63,927 bases of DNA, taken from Cellulomonas sp. B6 (GTDB lineage Bacteria > Actinomycetota > Actinomycetes > Actinomycetales > Cellulomonadaceae). Shown here one piece after another: positions 9,434-17,629 of the stretch. The position numbers and the translations under genes are program-made. A model generated the notes under the pieces. That model ran no database searches. It worked only from the letters and a program-made list of their open reading frames with translations, and was not told the origin of the DNA. The stretch spans positions 1-63,927 of the forward strand of contig NZ_LNTD01000129.1 of NCBI RefSeq assembly GCF_001462455.1, read 5' to 3'. Numbering within the stretch: position 1 is the stretch's first letter; every line of letters starts with the position of its first letter.

Positions 9434-9459
9434 CCACGGTAGCGGTGGGGCTACCGTGG
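9434..9459. promoter_or_regulatory. Symmetric divergent promoter between truA and the glucokinase-like gene
   Basis: Perfect 10-bp inverted repeat (9434-9443 with 9450-9459). Each arm contains TACCGT reading outward: minus strand 9441-9436 toward truA, plus strand 9452-9457 toward the kinase gene. Each ends exactly 6 bases before a GTG start (9429 and 9464). The two starts are 34 bases apart and symmetric about the same centre, so this looks like back-to-back leaderless -10 elements, or an operator covering both. Confidence 0.55.
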
Positions 9460-9463
9460 TGAC

Positions 9464-10231
9464 GTGCCCGCCGAGCCCTACACCCTGGCCGTCGACTGCG
9501 GCGGCAGCGGCATCAAGGCGTCGGTGCTCGACGCCGCCGGAACCCTGCACGCTCCCCCCGTGCGCGTCCCGACGCCGTACCCGCTGCCCCCGCAGCGCCT
9601 GGCCGAGACGATCGCGGGGATCGCGGCCGCGCTGCCGCCGGCGCAGCGCGCGACGGTCGGCGTTCCCGGCATGATCCGGCACGGCGTGGTCGTCGCGACG
9701 CCGCACTACGTGACGCGCTCCGGGCCCCGCACGGCGGTGGTTCCCGAGCTGCTCGCGGCGTGGGAGGGGTGCGACGTGCGAGCCCTGCTCGCCGGGCGCC
9801 TGGGCCTGCCCACGCTCGTGCTCAACGACGCGGAGGTGCACGGCGCCGGCGTCGTGTCGGGGACGGGTCTCGAGCTCGTCCTCACGCTCGGGACGGGCCT
9901 GGGGTCGGCGCTGTTCGACGGCGGCCGGATCGCCCCGCACCTCGAGCTCTCGCACGCCCCGGTGCGGTGGGGCACGACGTACGACGCCTACGTCGGCGAG
10001 CACGAGCGCGCCCGGCTCGGCGACGGGCTGTGGTCGCGCCGGGTGCGCAAGGTCGTCGAGGGCTTCCGTCCCGTCTTCCGCTGGGACCGCCTCTACCTGG
10101 GCGGCGGCAACTCACGACGCATCACGGCGACCACGCTCGACCGGCTCGGGGACGACGTCGTCGTCGTGCCCAACCAGGCCGGCATCGTCGGCGGCGTGCG
10201 CGCCTGGGAGCTGGCGGGTCCCCACGGCTGA
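9464..10231 (+). CDS. ROK-family sugar kinase, polyphosphate-glucokinase-like
   Basis: 255 residues, the size of PpgK enzymes, which phosphorylate glucose with polyphosphate or ATP. Seen: an N-terminal phosphate loop CGGSGIKA, a sugar-site LNDAEVHGAG, the second phosphate loop LGTGLGSALFDGG, and a C-terminal LGGGNS loop. The usual ELGH-type catalytic segment reads LELSHAP, so it is somewhat divergent. GTG 9464 has no ribosome site and fits a leaderless start. Its last 120 bases overlap the tail of the convergent hydrolase gene. Assignment to ROK is firm; polyphosphate use is inferred. Confidence 0.8.
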   Translation: MPAEPYTLAVDCGGSGIKASVLDAAGTLHAPPVRVPTPYPLPPQRLAETIAGIAAALPPAQRATVGVPGMIRHGVVVATPHYVTRSGPRTAVVPELLAAWEGCDVRALLAGRLGLPTLVLNDAEVHGAGVVSGTGLELVLTLGTGLGSALFDGGRIAPHLELSHAPVRWGTTYDAYVGEHERARLGDGLWSRRVRKVVEGFRPVFRWDRLYLGGGNSRRITATTLDRLGDDVVVVPNQAGIVGGVRAWELAGPHG

Positions 10232-10957
10232 CGCCTCGCGCGCGTCGACGTCGTCGAGCACGTCGAGCAGCACGCGTGTGAAGCGCACCGGCTGCACGAG
10301 GCTCACGAGGTGCGTCGCTCGCGGCACGACGCTGAGGCGCCCGTCGCGGCACGCCGCCAGGAACCGCCGCTCGTCGCCGCGGAAGTGGTCCCAGCGCCCG
10401 TTGACGAGCCGCACGGGCGCCGCGACGCGCGCAAGGTCCGTGATCGGCGTCGCCGCCCGCATGGCCCGCATCGCGTCGCCCACGACGTCGAGCGCGAAGC
10501 CGCCGGCCGCGACGTCGGCGGCCGCCTGCGGCGGCAGCACGCGGTCCACGAGCGCCTGGTTGATCGCCGCCCCGCGGTCCGGCAGGCGTGCGAAGAAGGC
10601 GTCCGCCGCCAGCCCCCAGGCACGGACCACCGCGGCGCGCGGCACCGTGCAGCACGCGGCCGCGACCAGCCCCGCCACCTGACCCGGGTGACGCGCCGCG
10701 TGCGCGATCGCGGTGTACCCGCCGAGGGACAGGCCGACGACGACGGCGCGCCCTCCCACCGCGTCGACGCCGTCCACGACCGCGTCCACCGCGCCGTCGA
10801 GCGTGAACGTCTCGTCGACGCGACGACCGTGCCCGGGCAGGTCGACCGCGTGGGCCGTGCGCCCCGTCGCCGTGAGCGCCTCGACCTGGGCGCGCCACAT
10901 GGTGCGCGACGTGCGCAGGCCGTGCACCAGCACCACCGGGACCTGCCGCTCCGCCAT
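10112..10957 (-). CDS. Alpha/beta-fold hydrolase
   Basis: 281-residue soluble hydrolase of unknown substrate. The oxyanion region VLVHGLRTSRTMW is near the start, the nucleophile serine sits in GLSLGGYTA, the acid is probably in NGRWDHF, and the histidine in ATHLVSL, a complete triad. The final 45 or so residues are poorly conserved-looking and are encoded opposite the end of the glucokinase-like gene (overlap 10112-10231). A TAGCGT box 7 bases before the ATG suggests a leaderless transcript. It lies between rplQ and truA. Confidence 0.85.
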   Translation of the reverse strand: MAERQVPVVLVHGLRTSRTMWRAQVEALTATGRTAHAVDLPGHGRRVDETFTLDGAVDAVVDGVDAVGGRAVVVGLSLGGYTAIAHAARHPGQVAGLVAAACCTVPRAAVVRAWGLAADAFFARLPDRGAAINQALVDRVLPPQAAADVAAGGFALDVVGDAMRAMRAATPITDLARVAAPVRLVNGRWDHFRGDERRFLAACRDGRLSVVPRATHLVSLVQPVRFTRVLLDVLDDVDAREASAVGTRQLPGAHAADDAGLVGHDDDVVPEPVERGRRDAS

Positions 10958-10964
10958 GCGGACG

Positions 10965-10970
10965 ACGCTA
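10965..10970 (-). promoter_or_regulatory. Leaderless -10 box of the alpha/beta hydrolase gene
   Basis: TAGCGT on the minus strand (10970-10965), 7 bases before the ATG at 10957, with no Shine-Dalgarno. This is the spacing expected when transcription starts at the start codon. Confidence 0.4.
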
Positions 10971-11030
10971 GTCCGCGTGGCGACGGTGTGCCGGGCACCG
11001 CGTGCGCAGGACGATGCCGGGCAGGACGAC

Positions 11031-11066
11031 GCAGGGCCCGGACACCGTGCGGCGTCCGGGCCCTGC
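11031..11066 (-). terminator. Terminator of the rpoA-rplQ unit
   Basis: Perfect 13-bp stem (11031-11043 with 11054-11066) and 10-base loop, starting 15 bases after the rplQ stop. No U-run. It separates the ribosomal block from the hydrolase gene. Confidence 0.7.
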
Positions 11067-11081
11067 GGGGTGCGACGTGGC

Positions 11082-11591
11082 TCAGGCCTTGTCGTCGGCC
11101 TTCGCGTCCTCGACGGGCGCGTCCTCGACGGGCGCGTCCTCGACGGGCGCGTCCTCGACGGGCTTCGCCGCCTTCGGCGCCGCCTTGGCGGTGGCCTTCG
11201 TGGCCTCCTTGACGACGGCCTGCTTGGGCGACAGCGGCTCGAGGACGAGCTCGATGACGGCCATGGGGGCGTTGTCGCCCTTGCGCGGACCGATCTTGGT
11301 GATGCGCGTGTAGCCGCCCTGACGGTCGGCCACGGCGGGCGCGATCTCCGTGAACAGGGCGTGCACGACGCCCTTGTCCTTGACGACGGTCAGCACGCGA
11401 CGACGCGCGTGCAGGTCACCGCGCTTGGCGAACGTGATGAGGCGCTCGGCCAGCGGACGCAGGCGCTTGGCCTTCGTCTCGGTCGTCGTGATCCGCTTGT
11501 GCTCGAACAGCTGCGTCGCGAGGTTCGCGAGGATCAGCCGCTCGTGCGCCGGGCTGCCACCGAGACGGGGGCCCTTGGTGGGCGTGGGCAT
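11082..11591 (-). CDS. rplQ: 50S ribosomal protein L17
   Basis: Large-subunit protein L17. 169 residues: the conserved core (about 1-118, [12 protein letters not shown] to VIELVLEP) is followed by a 50-residue Lys/Ala then acidic tail ending in tandem VEDAP units. L17 cores are about 120 residues, so the tail is an actinobacterial extension. Last gene of the alpha block, 80 bases after rpoA, with its own terminator. Confidence 0.97.
   Translation of the reverse strand: MPTPTKGPRLGGSPAHERLILANLATQLFEHKRITTTETKAKRLRPLAERLITFAKRGDLHARRRVLTVVKDKGVVHALFTEIAPAVADRQGGYTRITKIGPRKGDNAPMAVIELVLEPLSPKQAVVKEATKATAKAAPKAAKPVEDAPVEDAPVEDAPVEDAKADDKA
11104..11163 (-). repeat. Four exact 15-bp tandem repeats in rplQ
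   Basis: Four identical 15-bp units in frame, encoding repeated Val-Glu-Asp-Ala-Pro in the L17 tail. Perfect identity at the DNA level implies recent slippage expansion, so copy number may vary between strains. Confidence 0.9.
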
Positions 11592-11671
11592 GGTCTCTAC
11601 TCCTTGAGTTCTCAGTGAGGGCGACGCCCCGGGGCCGGCGCGTCAGCGCCTGGCCCCGGGCAACGGCTGCG

Positions 11672-12685
11672 TCAGTACTGCTCGTCCTCGACGAAGTCGG
11701 TCTCGTCGTCCCCGTAGTACGCGCCGGCGGCCGTGGGGTCGAAGTCCAGCGGGCTGTCCTTGAGCGTCAGGCCCAGCTCGGCCAGCTTCTCCTTGACCTC
11801 GGTGATCGACTTCGCACCGAAGTTGCGGATGTCCAGCAGGTCCGCCTCGGACCGCGCCACGAGCTCGCCCACCGAGTGGATGCCCTCGCGCTTGAGGCAG
11901 TTGTACGACCGGATCGTCAGCTGCAGGTCCTCGATCGGCAGCGCGAGGTCCGCGGCGAGCGCGGCGTCCGTCGGCGACGGGCCGATCTCGATGCCCTCGG
12001 CCTCGACGTTGAGCTCGCGCGCCAGGCCGAACAGCTCGACGAGCGTCTTGCCGGCCGACGCCAGCGCGTCGCGCGGGCTGATCGCCGGCTTGGTCTCGAC
12101 GTCGACGATGAGCTTGTCGAAGTCCGTGCGCTGCTCGACACGCGTCGCCTCGACCTTGTAGGTCACCTTGAGGACCGGCGAGTAGATCGAGTCGACCGGG
12201 ATGCGGCCGATCTCGGTGTCGAAGGACTTGTTCTGGTTCGCCGAGACGTAGCCGCGGCCGCGCTCGACCGTCAGCTCGATCTCGAGCTTGCCCTTCTCGT
12301 TGAGCGTCGCCAGGTGGAGCTCGGGGTTGTGCACCTCGACACCCGCGGGCGGGACGATGTCCGCACCGGTGACGTCACCCGCGCCCTGCTTGCGCAGGTA
12401 CATCACGACGGGCTCGTCGTTCTCCGAGGAGACGACGAGGTTCTTGATGTTGAGGATGACCTCGGTGACGTCCTCCTTGACGCCCGGGACCGTCGAGAAC
12501 TCGTGCAGCACGCCGTCGATGCGGATCGACGTGACGGCAGCCCCGGGGATGGACGACAGGAGGGTCCGGCGCAGGGAGTTGCCGAGCGTGTAGCCGAAGC
12601 CGGGCTCGAGCGGCTCGATGGAGAACCGCGAGCGGTGCTCCGAGATGACCTCTTCGGTCAGGGTGGGGCGCTGTGCGATCAGCAC
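11672..12685 (-). CDS. rpoA: RNA polymerase alpha subunit
   Basis: Assembles RNA polymerase and contacts activators and UP elements. 337 residues, GTG start, AGAGGAAA ribosome site. The N-terminal dimerisation domain includes [16 protein letters not shown]; the C-terminal domain (about 250-310) has [28 protein letters not shown]; an acidic tail follows. It is preceded by 202 bases containing a hairpin after rpsK, so it may have its own promoter, though I could not identify a convincing one. The rpsD gene that often precedes rpoA is absent. Confidence 0.98.
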   Translation of the reverse strand: MLIAQRPTLTEEVISEHRSRFSIEPLEPGFGYTLGNSLRRTLLSSIPGAAVTSIRIDGVLHEFSTVPGVKEDVTEVILNIKNLVVSSENDEPVVMYLRKQGAGDVTGADIVPPAGVEVHNPELHLATLNEKGKLEIELTVERGRGYVSANQNKSFDTEIGRIPVDSIYSPVLKVTYKVEATRVEQRTDFDKLIVDVETKPAISPRDALASAGKTLVELFGLARELNVEAEGIEIGPSPTDAALAADLALPIEDLQLTIRSYNCLKREGIHSVGELVARSEADLLDIRNFGAKSITEVKEKLAELGLTLKDSPLDFDPTAAGAYYGDDETDFVEDEQY

Positions 12686-12843
12686 GGTGGGGTTTCCTCT
12701 CCGCGAGCGTCCGCCATATGACGCTTTCGCAGGTGCTACGTGCCTGGACGTGCCTCGGTCCGCATGTCCGGGCGGAAGGTGCGGGTGGTGTCCGACGTGC
12801 CGTCACGGACCGCCCGCGGGCGGCTCGACGACGGACGCGCGAG

Positions 12844-12878
12844 GGCCGGGACGGGTGCGCGGACGCACCGTCCCGGCC
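12844..12878 (-). terminator. Hairpin between rpsK and rpoA
   Basis: 10-bp perfect outer stem (12844-12853 with 12869-12878), extended inward by 4 more pairs around one bulge. It starts 10 bases after the rpsK stop. It could end or attenuate the infA-rpmJ-rpsM-rpsK transcript. Confidence 0.6.
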
Positions 12879-12887
12879 TGCTGCGTG

Positions 12888-13289
12888 TCAGACGCGGCGA
12901 CGCTTCGGCGGACGGCAGCCGTTGTGCGCCTGCGGCGTGACGTCCTGGATCGAGCCGACCTCGAGGCCGGCGGCCGTCAGCGAGCGGATCGCCGTCTCGC
13001 GGCCCGAGCCCGGGCCCTTGACGAAGACGTCGACCTTGCGCATGCCGTGCTCCTGCGCACGACGCGCGGCGGCCTCGGCGGCGAGCTGCGCGGCGAACGG
13101 GGTCGACTTGCGCGAGCCCTTGAAGCCCACCTGACCGGACGACGCCCAGGCGATCACGGCGCCCGACGGGTCGGTGATGGACACGATGGTGTTGTTGAAC
13201 GTGCTCTTGATGTGCGCCTGGCCGTGGGAGACGTTCTTCTTCTCCTTGCGGCGCGGCTTGCGCACGGCGGTGCGGGACTTGGGAGGCAT
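12888..13289 (-). CDS. rpsK: 30S ribosomal protein S11
   Basis: Platform protein S11. 133 residues from [15 protein letters not shown] to the basic PPKRRRV tail; conserved [12 protein letters not shown] and GPGSGRETA segments. 77 bases after rpsM. Confidence 0.97.
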   Translation of the reverse strand: MPPKSRTAVRKPRRKEKKNVSHGQAHIKSTFNNTIVSITDPSGAVIAWASSGQVGFKGSRKSTPFAAQLAAEAAARRAQEHGMRKVDVFVKGPGSGRETAIRSLTAAGLEVGSIQDVTPQAHNGCRPPKRRRV

Positions 13290-13366
13290 CTCTTCTTCTC
13301 TCGAGGTCTGCGGGTCGGTGGGCCGACGGGCGGGCGGTCAGCGACGGGCGCGACCAGCCCGCGACG

Positions 13367-13747
13367 TCACTTGCGCCCGGCCTTCTTCTTGCCGGCGACG
13401 GTGCGCTTGGGGCCCTTGCGGGTACGCGCGTTGGTCTTCGTGCGCTGACCGCGCACCGGGAGGCCGCGGCGGTGACGCAGACCCTCGTAGCTGCCGATCT
13501 CGACCTTGCGGCGGATGTCGGCGGCGATCTCGCGGCGCAGGTCGCCCTCGAGCTTGAAGCTGCCCTCGAGGAAGTCACGGAGCGCGACGAGCTCGGTGTC
13601 GCCGAGGTCCTTGACCCGGACGTCGGGGCTGATGCCGGTGGCGGCCAGGGCCTGGTGCGCACGCGTGCGACCGACCCCGAAGATGTAGGTGAGTGCGACC
13701 TCGACCCGCTTGTCGCGGGGAAGGTCGACGCCGATGAGACGTGCCAT
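13367..13747 (-). CDS. rpsM: 30S ribosomal protein S13
   Basis: Head protein of the 30S subunit touching tRNA and S19. 126 residues when started at ATG 13747 ([17 protein letters not shown]), which matches the family; the open frame upstream to 13870 is not conserved. Contains [10 protein letters not shown] and the basic tail ending KKKAGRK. Confidence 0.96.
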   Translation of the reverse strand: MARLIGVDLPRDKRVEVALTYIFGVGRTRAHQALAATGISPDVRVKDLGDTELVALRDFLEGSFKLEGDLRREIAADIRRKVEIGSYEGLRHRRGLPVRGQRTKTNARTRKGPKRTVAGKKKAGRK

Positions 13748-13923
13748 GTGCCTGGTGGCTCCTGTACTGCGTTCGGAGGTCTGCCGCACCGTCCTCCCGC
13801 GTCTTCTCGCGGGCCCCAGCCTCCGAGCGGGGGGTTCACCGTGGTCGCGACCCCGAGGGGTCTCGTTCACGGAGCGGCGGTGCGCTTGCTGCCCCGGTCA
13901 GGGGCGGTGGTGCAGGTGGCTGC

Positions 13924-14037
13924 TCAGCCCTGGCGCTGCTTGTGGCGCAGGTTCTCGCAGATCACCTGGACGCGACCGTGCCGGCGGATCACCTTGCACT
14001 TGTCGCAGATCTTCTTGACGCTCGGCTTGACCTTCAT
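13924..14037 (-). CDS. rpmJ: 50S ribosomal protein L36
   Basis: 37-residue zinc-ribbon protein, read by hand on the minus strand: [20 protein letters not shown] and then [17 protein letters not shown]. Zinc ligands Cys11, Cys14, Cys27 and His32 are all present, so this is the zinc-binding (C+) form. It lies between infA and rpsM as expected. Confidence 0.97.
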   Translation of the reverse strand: MKVKPSVKKICDKCKVIRRHGRVQVICENLRHKQRQG

Positions 14038-14100
14038 CGCTCGTTCCTCCGCCGCCGTGCACCGGGCGGACCCGGGGAGACGGCGTGTCGATGGGGGTGG

Positions 14101-14322
14101 TTACTTGTAGCGGTAGACGATGCGCCCGCGGGACAGGTCGTACGGGCTGAGCTCGACGACCACCCGGTCCTCGGGGAGGATCCGGATGTAGTGCTGGCGC
14201 ATCTTGCCCGAGATGTGGGCGAGCACCTTGTGGCCGTTCGCGAGCTCCACACGGAACATCGCGTTGGGCAGCGCTTCGACAACGCTGCCCTCGATCTCGA
14301 TGACGCCGTCCTTCTTGGCCAT
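14101..14322 (-). CDS. infA: Translation initiation factor IF-1
   Basis: 73-residue OB-fold factor that binds the A site during initiation. Starts [14 protein letters not shown] at ATG 14322 and ends RGRIVYRYK, full length. First gene of the infA-rpmJ-rpsM-rpsK string, with its own upstream region of 349 bases. Confidence 0.97.
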   Translation of the reverse strand: MAKKDGVIEIEGSVVEALPNAMFRVELANGHKVLAHISGKMRQHYIRILPEDRVVVELSPYDLSRGRIVYRYK

Positions 14323-14671
14323 GTCCTCCGCTAACTGTCGTACTGACGGGTGCTGCAGGCACGCCTCGCGACGGGCCGACGAGCCCCGCGCCGCCAGCGG
14401 CTCCGGACGTGCCGGAAGCCGCGCGACGGTCGTGGGGCGGCTGGGCACCGATCCCGCCACCGACAGGTGGGTATCACGGAACGCACAACCAACGAACCAT
14501 CATACGCCATCACGGCGACGAACCGGAACGGGTCCCGCACGGGTGCCGCCGTCCTGCCGGGTCGCGACCCCCGGGACCACGGATCCCTGCGCCGCATCGC
14601 CCGGACGCCGCGGGTCGGCGCAGGCCTCACCGGCCGACGGGGCGCCCCGCCCCACCCGCGCACGGTCGACG
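14323..14671. other. Intergenic region between map and infA
   Basis: 349 bases without a gene. It holds a near-consensus TATGAT -10 box for infA (14504-14499, minus strand), a perfect 12-bp palindrome at 14559-14570 and a 10-bp palindrome at 14639-14648 that may help end the adk-map transcript. Confidence 0.6.
14499..14504 (-). promoter_or_regulatory. Candidate -10 box for the infA operon
   Basis: TATGAT on the minus strand, five of six matches to consensus and unusually A/T-rich for this genome. The -35 is weak (TTCCGG at 18 bases). It gives a leader of about 170 bases before infA. Confidence 0.4.
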
Positions 14672-15499
14672 TCAGAGCGCGGCGATCTCGACCCCGAGCG
14701 CACGCAGGCGCTCCGCTCCCCCGTCACGCGCGGTCAGCACGACGATCCCTGCCTCGAGGATCGCGACGGTGTGCTCCCAGTGCGCGGCCCGGGAGCCGTC
14801 GTCCGTCACGACCGTCCAGTCGTCGGCGAGCACGTGGTTCGCCTCCGCACCGCGCACGAGCATCGGCTCGACGGCGACGCACAGGCCGGCGCGCAGCTTG
14901 GTGCCACGATCCTTCGTGCGGTAGTTCGGGACGTCGGGCGGCTGGTGCATGGCGGTGCCGATGCCGTGGCCTACGTAGTCCTCGACGATGCCGTAGGGCG
15001 CGCTCGCCGACTCGACCACGTCCTCGACGGCCTCCCCGACCGCACCGAGCCGACCCCCCGGTGTCGCGAGCGCCGCGATGCCGGCCCAGAGCGCGTCCTC
15101 GGTGGCGGTCACGAGGGCGACGTCGGCGGGATCGGCCGGCTCCAGGACCGCCGAGAACGCCGAGTCGCCGTGCCAGCCGTCGACGATCGCCCCGCAGTCC
15201 ACGGACACCACGTCGCCCGGCTGCAGGACGCGGCTGCCCGGGATGCCGTGGACGATCTCCTCGTTCACCGAGACGCACAGGCTCGCGGGGTACCCGTGGT
15301 AGCCCAGGAACGACGGCGTCGCACCGGCGGAGCGGATGACGTCCTCCGCGACGGCGTCGAGCTCGGCCGTCGTCACGCCGGGAGCGAGCGCACCGCGCAC
15401 CGCCTCGAGCGCGTCGGCGACCACCATCCCCGCTCGGCGCATGATCGCGACCTGCTCGGGCGTCTTGTACTCGATCTTCTCGCGGCCGAACACGGGCAC
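14672..15499 (-). CDS. map: Methionine aminopeptidase, type I
   Basis: Removes N-terminal methionine after deformylation. 275 residues, GTG start. The metal ligands are recognisable: the Asp pair in VDCGAIVDGWHGDSA, the His in GHGIG, and Glu residues in AVEPM and WEHT. It follows adk by 4 bases; secY-adk-map is the conserved actinobacterial order. It works in the same pathway as def at the left end of the window. Confidence 0.96.
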   Translation of the reverse strand: MPVFGREKIEYKTPEQVAIMRRAGMVVADALEAVRGALAPGVTTAELDAVAEDVIRSAGATPSFLGYHGYPASLCVSVNEEIVHGIPGSRVLQPGDVVSVDCGAIVDGWHGDSAFSAVLEPADPADVALVTATEDALWAGIAALATPGGRLGAVGEAVEDVVESASAPYGIVEDYVGHGIGTAMHQPPDVPNYRTKDRGTKLRAGLCVAVEPMLVRGAEANHVLADDWTVVTDDGSRAAHWEHTVAILEAGIVVLTARDGGAERLRALGVEIAAL

Positions 15500-15503
15500 C
15501 GCC

Positions 15504-16082
15504 TCAGGACAGGACGGGGGCCAGCGCCGCGACGAGACGCTCGGTGACCTCGTCGACCTCGCCCAGCCCGTCGACCTGCGCGAGGACGCCGCGTGCGGCG
15601 TAGACCTGCGAGATGGGCGCGGTCTGCTCGGCGTAGACGTCGAGGCGATGGCGGATGACGTCCTCGGTGTCGTCCGCGCGGCCCTCGATCTCGGCCCGCT
15701 TCGTCAGCCGCTCGACCACGACCTGGGGGTCGACCGTCAGCTCGAGGGCGAGGTCGATCGCCTGACCGGCCGCGGCCAGCATCTCGTCGAGCGCCGCGAC
15801 CTGGGCGACGTTGCGCGGGTACCCGTCCAGCAGGAACCCGTCGACCGCGTCCGCCTGCGCCAGACGGTCGCGCACGAGCTCGTTCGTGAGCTCGTCCGGC
15901 ACGAGAGCGCCGGACGCCGTGATGTCCTGCACGCGACGGCCGAGCTCGGTGCCGTTCTTGATGTTGGACCGGAAGATGTCGCCGGTCGAGATGGCCGGGA
16001 CGCCCAGCCGCTCGGCCAGGCGGACGGCCTGCGTTCCCTTGCCGGCTCCGGGGGGGCCGAGCAGGACCAGACGTGCGCTCAA
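15504..16082 (-). CDS. adk: Adenylate kinase
   Basis: Interconverts AMP, ADP and ATP. 192 residues with P-loop GPPGAGKGT, AMP-site residues in TGDIFR and LDGYPRN, and a short lid (after RLTKRAEIEGR) lacking the zinc-finger insert of long-type enzymes. I assign the start to TTG 16082, which overlaps the secY stop (TTGA) and gives the normal N-terminus (M)SARLVLLGPPGAG; upstream the open frame is only a shadow of secY. Confidence 0.94.
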   Translation of the reverse strand: MSARLVLLGPPGAGKGTQAVRLAERLGVPAISTGDIFRSNIKNGTELGRRVQDITASGALVPDELTNELVRDRLAQADAVDGFLLDGYPRNVAQVAALDEMLAAAGQAIDLALELTVDPQVVVERLTKRAEIEGRADDTEDVIRHRLDVYAEQTAPISQVYAARGVLAQVDGLGEVDEVTERLVAALAPVLS

Positions 16083-17374
16083 CGGAGGAACCCTTCGTAG
16101 TGCCGCTGCTGGAGCTGCGACTCGATCTGCTTGACGGTCTCGAGCCCGACGCCGACGACGATGAGGATCGACGCACCGCCGAACGGGATGTTGCTGCCGA
16201 CGTCGAGCACGATGAAGGCGATCGTCGGGATCAGCGCCACGAGCGCGAGGTAGATGGAACCCGGCGCCGTGATGCGCGTGATCACGTAGTCGAGGTACTC
16301 GGCCGTGGGACGGCCTGCGCGGATGCCGGGGATGAAGCCGCCGTACTTCTTCATGTTGTCGGCGACCTCGTCCGGGTTGAACGTGATGGCCGTGTAGAAG
16401 TAGCAGAAGAAGATGATCAGCAGCACGTAGATGCCGATGTGCAGCGGCGCCTCGGGGGCGGCGACGTAGCGCGTGATCCACTGCACCCAGCCGGCCGTCG
16501 GGTCGCCGAACTGCGCGATCAGCGTCGGCACGGCGAGCAGCGACGACGCGAAGATCACCGGGATGACGCCGGCCATGTTGATCTTGATCGGGATGTAGGT
16601 GCTCGACCCGCCGTACATGCGCCGCCCGACCATGCGCTTGGCGTACTGCACCGGCACGCGGCGCTGCGACTGCTCGACGAACACGACCAGCGCGATCACC
16701 AGGACGATGATGCCCATCACGGCGAGGAACTTGCCGATGCCGCCGGCGCCGCCCGCGATCGACCACATGGCGCCGGGGAACGACGCGGCGATCGACGTGA
16801 AGATGAGGAGCGACATGCCGTTGCCGACGCCGCGCTCGGTGATCATCTCGCCGAGCCACATGATCAGGCCGGTGCCGGCCGTCATGGTGATGACCATGAT
16901 GAGGAGCGTCATCGGCGAGTCGTCCGGGATCACGTCGACGGGGCAGCCCTGGAACAGGTTGCCGCTGCGCGCGAACGTGATGATCGTCGTCGACTGCAGG
17001 ACCGCGAGGCCGATCGTGAGGTAGCGCGTGTACTGGGTGAGCTTGGCGGTGCCCGCCTGGCCCTCCTTGTGGAGCTCCTCGAACTTGGGGATCACCACGC
17101 GCAGCAGCTGGATGATGATGCTCGCCGTGATGTACGGCATGATCCCGAGCGAGAAGACCGACAGCTGCAGCAGCGCCCCGCCGCTGAACAGGTTCACCAG
17201 CCCCAGCAGGTCGTTCTCGGCCGAGCGGTCGATGCACACCTGCACGTTCGGGTAGCTCACCCCGGGCGTGGGCAGGAACGAGCCCGCACGGAACACCACC
17301 ATGATCCCGATGGTGAAGAGCAGCTTGCGCCGCAGGTCGGGCGTCCTGAACGCCCTCGCGAATGCACCGAGCAC
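16079..17374 (-). CDS. secY: Preprotein translocase subunit SecY
   Basis: Central pore of the Sec translocon in the cytoplasmic membrane. 431 residues with ten predicted membrane helices, GTG start. The N-terminus MLGAFARAFRTPDLRRKLLFT and the RMYGGSSTYIPIKIN loop are typical. SecE is encoded at 51273. It overlaps adk by 4 bases and is separated from rplO by 255 bases holding a terminator, so secY-adk-map may be its own unit. Confidence 0.97.
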   Translation of the reverse strand: MLGAFARAFRTPDLRRKLLFTIGIMVVFRAGSFLPTPGVSYPNVQVCIDRSAENDLLGLVNLFSGGALLQLSVFSLGIMPYITASIIIQLLRVVIPKFEELHKEGQAGTAKLTQYTRYLTIGLAVLQSTTIITFARSGNLFQGCPVDVIPDDSPMTLLIMVITMTAGTGLIMWLGEMITERGVGNGMSLLIFTSIAASFPGAMWSIAGGAGGIGKFLAVMGIIVLVIALVVFVEQSQRRVPVQYAKRMVGRRMYGGSSTYIPIKINMAGVIPVIFASSLLAVPTLIAQFGDPTAGWVQWITRYVAAPEAPLHIGIYVLLIIFFCYFYTAITFNPDEVADNMKKYGGFIPGIRAGRPTAEYLDYVITRITAPGSIYLALVALIPTIAFIVLDVGSNIPFGGASILIVVGVGLETVKQIESQLQQRHYEGFLR

Positions 17375-17446
17375 CTGTCGTCCTCCTGCTGTGTGGGCCG
17401 TCCACCGACCCCGTCGCCGTCGATGAGCGGGACGGACCGCCGGGAA

Positions 17447-17452
17447 AGCCTA
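17447..17452 (-). promoter_or_regulatory. Possible -10 box for secY-adk-map
   Basis: TAGGCT on the minus strand (17452-17447), about 72 bases before the secY start and downstream of the rplO terminator. No good -35 is visible, so this is tentative. Confidence 0.3.
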
Positions 17453-17560
17453 CCCTGCGGCTCACGCGGTCCCGCACGGAGTCCGTGCCGGCGGCTCCGC
17501 CGACCCGATCTGAAACGTTCCGGTACGCGTCGACCAGGCACGACGCGCCTCCCGGAAAGA

Positions 17561-17596
17561 CAGCGGGCGGCCCCGGAGAACCGGGACCGCCCGCTG
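17561..17596 (-). terminator. Terminator after rplO
   Basis: 10-bp outer stem (17561-17570 with 17587-17596) and 5-bp inner stem (17572-17576 with 17581-17585) around an AGAA loop, with a single opposed mismatch. It starts 33 bases after the rplO stop and separates the spc ribosomal genes from secY. Confidence 0.7.
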
Positions 17597-17629
17597 GCAG
17601 TGCTGTGCGCCTCGGGCGCCGTCAGGAGG

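Noticed and set aside
11104-11163. Short tandem repeats resembling a CRISPR array
   Set aside because: 15-bp units without spacers, in frame within rplQ; no cas genes in the window.
16083-17477. N-terminal extension of adenylate kinase by 465 residues
   Set aside because: Overlaps secY in another frame; the P-loop belongs within the first 20 residues, as given by the TTG start.
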